Source: Clostridium_Z sp040797585 (GTDB lineage Bacteria; Bacillota; Clostridia; Clostridiales; Clostridiaceae). From it: a stretch of 8,062 nucleotides of DNA. The stretch covers positions 1-8,062 of the forward strand of contig NZ_JBFNEO010000130.1 in the NCBI RefSeq assembly GCF_040797585.1, written 5' to 3'. Made by a program: the position numbers and the translations under genes. Position 1 is the stretch's first letter, and each line of letters starts with the position of its first letter. This document shows, one piece after another, positions 5,499 through 8,062 of this stretch. A model generated the notes under the pieces. It saw nothing but the letters and a program-made list of their open reading frames with translations, had not been told where the DNA came from and did no database searches.

Positions 5499-6923
5499 CT
5501 AAGAGGTATATAAGGTATTAAGTAATTCTTTTTTCTTATCTACCATCTCTTCAATTCTTTTTATATACTCCCTAACATCTTTCACGTTAGCAAATCTTTC
5601 TATCCTATTTTCATCTAAAAATACAACTTTGGAAACACCATCTGCCCCTAAGGCAATTATGGTTTGTCTTTCTTCTATAATTTGAATATTATAGATTCCT
5701 TCTTTACCTTTTATGGCATACCCTACATTCTCCATGTTTCCTACCATATTTTTTTGTCTATACATGTAGTAAGGACTCATACCTAACTCTTTACCTAGAT
5801 CCTTAGTCAAATCATACATAGAGTTTAATTCTCTCTGGCTAGGAATTATAAGAGTTTTATTATGGCAAATATCTTCATAAAGTCTTGATGCCCTTTTTAC
5901 TGACATACCATGGACAGTTAAAGAGTCAGGTTTTAATTTTAAAATCTCTTCATATGACTTTTTAACATGATCTAAATTTTCTCCTGGAAGCCCCACTATA
6001 AGATCCATATTTATATTATCAAATCCCATATCTCTAGCTTCTTTATAAACACTTTTAACAAGCTCCACAGAATGGTTACGTCCTATGGATTTTAAAGTTG
6101 AATCATTCATAGTCTGAGGGTTTATGCTTATTCGATTAACCTTAAAGTCTTTCATGGTTTTAAGCTTATCTAGGGATATACTATCTGGTCTTCCACATTC
6201 TACATTAAATTCTTCTACGTCTTTGTCTACTATAAGATTATTATATATTTCTCCCATTAAATATCTAAACTCTTCATCATTTATAGCTGTTGGAGTTCCT
6301 CCTCCAAAATACACACACTGGAGCTTTAAATTTTTCTCCTCTATATATGCTGCAATCTCTCTTATCTCATATATAAGTGCATCTAAATAAGGTTTAACTA
6401 AAGGCTTATTTCCCCCTATAGGATTAGCTGTAAAGGAGCAATATACACATCTTGTTGGACAAAATGGCATTCCTATATATACACTTATAAAATCCTTAGA
6501 AGTATTTATAAACTTGTCTTCATATATAGCTATATCTATGCAAAGCTTTGCCTTTTCTCTACTTGCTAGGTACTTTTCTTTAAAATACTCTATTATTTCT
6601 TCTTCATCTTTTCCTTCTTTTAACATGGATAGTGCTATCTTACTTGGTCTTATCCCAACTAGAGTTCCCCATGGAAGAGGTTTATCCATAATAGATTTAA
6701 AATAATTAAATACAGCCTTTTTAATATCACTCTTTACATCCTTTGAAATAGGGTAAGTTTTTTCTAAATCCTTACCCTTAATTTCTATACTATGAGAGTC
6801 TATATTTATATAATAATCTCCATCTTCCTTTGTGAAATCTATCTCCTCAAAACTATGATAAAGATTTATTATCTGATATATATCATACCTAAACTTTTCT
6901 TCATTTAATACTACCTTAACCAT
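5499..6923 (-). CDS. hemZ: HemZ, radical SAM coproporphyrinogen III dehydrogenase-like protein
   Basis: This 474-residue cytoplasmic radical SAM protein belongs to the HemN/HemW superfamily. It is assigned to the HemZ branch, annotated as oxygen-independent coproporphyrinogen III oxidase. About 140 N-terminal residues, including PWGTLVGIRPSK near 84-95, precede the core and are characteristic of HemZ. The iron-sulfur motif is CPTRCVYC (C155, C159, C162). The SAM-binding GGGTPT lies at 207-212 and ECGRPD at 242-247. A C-terminal HemZ-type segment has YYMYRQKN at 385-392. The residues after C162 are Ser-Phe, so the fourth cysteine of true HemN (CxxxCxxCxC) is absent; HemW shares this absence. 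The heme-pathway role is therefore a family annotation, not something the sequence proves. The ribosome binding site AGGAG lies five bases upstream, just after the stop codon of the preceding hydrolase gene. A small hairpin (ATACCT/AGGTAT, 5495-5509) overlaps the stop codon but lacks a T-tract. Confidence 0.9.
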   Translation of the reverse strand: MVKVVLNEEKFRYDIYQIINLYHSFEEIDFTKEDGDYYINIDSHSIEIKGKDLEKTYPISKDVKSDIKKAVFNYFKSIMDKPLPWGTLVGIRPSKIALSMLKEGKDEEEIIEYFKEKYLASREKAKLCIDIAIYEDKFINTSKDFISVYIGMPFCPTRCVYCSFTANPIGGNKPLVKPYLDALIYEIREIAAYIEEKNLKLQCVYFGGGTPTAINDEEFRYLMGEIYNNLIVDKDVEEFNVECGRPDSISLDKLKTMKDFKVNRISINPQTMNDSTLKSIGRNHSVELVKSVYKEARDMGFDNINMDLIVGLPGENLDHVKKSYEEILKLKPDSLTVHGMSVKRASRLYEDICHNKTLIIPSQRELNSMYDLTKDLGKELGMSPYYMYRQKNMVGNMENVGYAIKGKEGIYNIQIIEERQTIIALGADGVSKVVFLDENRIERFANVKDVREYIKRIEEMVDKKKELLNTLYTS

Positions 6924-6934
6924 TTTTTCTCCTA

Positions 6935-7540
6935 CTATCTTAAGAATGGATTACTTCTCTTCTCATTACCTATAGTACTCATAGGTCCGTGTCCACTATG
7001 CACTTTAGTTTCCTCCGGTAAAACTAAAAGGTGATATTTTATACTATCTATAAGTTCACCATAGTTTCCTCCTGAAAGATCTGTTCTTCCTATAGAACCA
7101 TAGAAAAGACTATCCCCTGTAAATACATTATCTTCAATAACAAAGCTTACCCCTCCTGGAGTATGACCTGGAGTCTCTAAAACTTTTACCTTTATTGACC
7201 CTAATGTTATTACCTCTCCATGTCTAACGGAAAAGTCTGCTCTTTTATCATTGAAACTACCATATATATAAGTACCATTTATCATAAGCTCTTCATCTTT
7301 ATGACTTAGATATACAGGTACATCATACTCTTCTTTAAACTCTAAAACTCCACTTACATGGTCTACATGCCCATGGGTTAAAATTATTCCTCTTACATTT
7401 CCTCTAAGCTTCTTAACTTCTTCTATTATATCATCTGCATCTCCACCAATATCTATTAGGATTATATCTTTTGTATTCTCATCCATAACAATATAACAGT
7501 TAGCAGCATATACTCCAGCTGGTATTCTCTTTATAATCAT
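6935..7540 (-). CDS. Metallo-beta-lactamase-fold hydrolase (glyoxalase II-like)
   Basis: This 201-residue protein has a single metallo-beta-lactamase domain of the short glyoxalase II/YqgX type. It carries the complete dimetal site: THGHVDH gives His56, His58, Asp60 and His61; PGHTPG gives His126; TGDSLF gives Asp143; and SGHGP gives His184. GRTDL (151-155) is also usual in this subfamily. It has no signal peptide, so it should act in the cytoplasm on a thioester or similar small substrate. It lacks the C-terminal glutathione-binding domain of classical glyoxalase II, and clostridia generally do not rely on glutathione. Calling it hydroxyacylglutathione hydrolase would therefore overstate the evidence. 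The start is supported by GGAGGGG five bases upstream. It sits 13 bases after dtd and 11 before hemZ, in the same operon. Confidence 0.93.
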   Translation of the reverse strand: MIIKRIPAGVYAANCYIVMDENTKDIILIDIGGDADDIIEEVKKLRGNVRGIILTHGHVDHVSGVLEFKEEYDVPVYLSHKDEELMINGTYIYGSFNDKRADFSVRHGEVITLGSIKVKVLETPGHTPGGVSFVIEDNVFTGDSLFYGSIGRTDLSGGNYGELIDSIKYHLLVLPEETKVHSGHGPMSTIGNEKRSNPFLR

Positions 7541-7553
7541 ATAAACCCCTCCA

Positions 7554-8003
7554 TTAAAAAGTTTTTTTGCTCTCTAAAAGTAAAGTTACAGGTCCATCAT
7601 TTTCAATAGACACCTGCATATCTGCCCCAAATATTCCTTTCTCTACTTTTAATCCACTCTCCCTACACTTTTCAAGAAAAATCTCATAAAGTCTTTCAGC
7701 TTCATCTCCCCCTAAAGCCTCTATGAAACTTGGCCTTCTTCCACGTCTACAGTCTCCATACAAAGTAAATTGGGAAACTACTAATAGTTCCCCTTTTACA
7801 TCAAGTAAAGATAAATTCATCTTATCATTCTCATCAGTAAAAACTCTAAGGTTTATTATTTTATCCACTAAGTATTTAATATCATCTTCTGTATCCTCTT
7901 TATGGATTCCAAGTAGTACATTGAAACCTCTATTTATTTCTCCAACTACTTCACCTTCAACAACTACTTTAGAATTTAAAACCCTTTGAACTACTGCTCT
8001 CAT
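7554..8003 (-). CDS. dtd: D-aminoacyl-tRNA deacylase (Dtd)
   Basis: Dtd hydrolyses D-amino acids (and, in the wider family, glycine) from mischarged tRNA, keeping them out of protein synthesis. It acts in the cytoplasm as a homodimer. At 149 residues it has the standard length. It shows the family's N-terminal RAVVQRV, the active-site stretch SQFTLYGD (77-84), the RRGRRPSF segment (86-93), FGADM (125-129) and the closing NDGPVT (135-140), which contains the Gly-cisPro motif that enforces D-chirality. The ATG start at 8001-8003 follows a modest ribosome binding site (GGGAAGTGA). It lies 16 bases after the probable relA stop codon. relA-dtd adjacency is common in Firmicutes, which supports both calls. 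Confidence 0.97.
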   Translation of the reverse strand: MRAVVQRVLNSKVVVEGEVVGEINRGFNVLLGIHKEDTEDDIKYLVDKIINLRVFTDENDKMNLSLLDVKGELLVVSQFTLYGDCRRGRRPSFIEALGGDEAERLYEIFLEKCRESGLKVEKGIFGADMQVSIENDGPVTLLLESKKTF

Positions 8004-8019
8004 ATCTTCACTTCCCTTT

Positions 8020-8062
8020 TTAATTTTTAACTCTATATACTTCTATTACACCCTTTACCTTC
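8020..8062 (-). CDS. relA: C-terminal end of RelA/SpoT-family (p)ppGpp synthetase (partial)
   Basis: The minus strand from the right edge reads KVKGVIEVYRVKN and then TAA (8020-8022). This resembles the final beta strand of the ACT domain that ends Rel proteins in Firmicutes. The open frame runs off the window, so only 13 residues are visible. Identification depends mainly on the position directly upstream of dtd, a widely conserved relA-dtd arrangement. Rel makes and degrades (p)ppGpp in response to uncharged tRNA. Confidence 0.7.
   Translation of the reverse strand, partial: KVKGVIEVYRVKN

Noticed and set aside
5495..5509. Terminator at the end of hemZ
   Set aside because: The ATACCT/AGGTAT hairpin has only six base pairs, overlaps the stop codon and is not followed by a T-tract.
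6124..6705. Two plus-strand open frames opposite hemZ
   Set aside because: Both are antisense shadows of a well-supported radical SAM gene and lack family motifs.
7723..7989. Plus-strand 88-codon open frame opposite dtd
   Set aside because: The Ser/Thr-rich product is an antisense shadow of dtd.
1..8062. Defence system, CRISPR array, prophage or insertion sequence
   Set aside because: No regularly spaced repeats, transposase, integrase, phage or toxin-antitoxin genes are present. All complete genes are housekeeping types with uniform base and codon usage.

Overview
The window is AT-rich, and every gene in it lies on the minus strand. Strong AGGAGG-type ribosome binding sites, heavy use of A/T-ending codons and the gene order relA-dtd-metallo-hydrolase-hemZ-hisS-aspS point to a low-GC Firmicute, most likely Clostridium sensu stricto (C. 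perfringens or a relative). This assignment rests on protein recognition and gene order, not on a database search.

Read in the direction of transcription (right to left), the window starts with the last 13 codons of a probable relA. dtd (D-aminoacyl-tRNA deacylase), a glyoxalase-II-like metallo-beta-lactamase-fold hydrolase and hemZ (radical SAM, HemN/HemW superfamily) follow with gaps of only 16, 13 and 11 bases, so these four are probably one operon. A 207-base gap with no T-box signature separates hemZ from hisS. hisS and aspS are 17 bases apart and end at a perfect 17-bp-stem terminator (2163-2200). A single M29 metallo-aminopeptidase gene follows with its own leader. Next comes about 640 bases of noncoding DNA, and at the extreme left edge the first seven codons of another minus-strand gene.

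Most of the genes serve translation. RelA responds to uncharged tRNA, Dtd removes D-amino acids from tRNA, and HisRS and AspRS charge tRNA. The M29 aminopeptidase recycles peptides.

The coding part is ordinary clostridial core genome, and I found no convincing undescribed multi-gene system. The parts that deserve a second look are noncoding: (a) a CsoR-like operator sitting on the predicted transcription start of the left-edge gene, which suggests a copper- or persulfide-responsive operon just outside the window; (b) a nested imperfect inverted repeat of about 115 bases at 496-610 in the long intergenic region, with no assigned function; (c) repeats in the hisS leader, where a T-box might have been expected but is not seen. 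At protein level, the paired cysteines in the HisRS insertion domain and the missing fourth cysteine in HemZ are worth noting.
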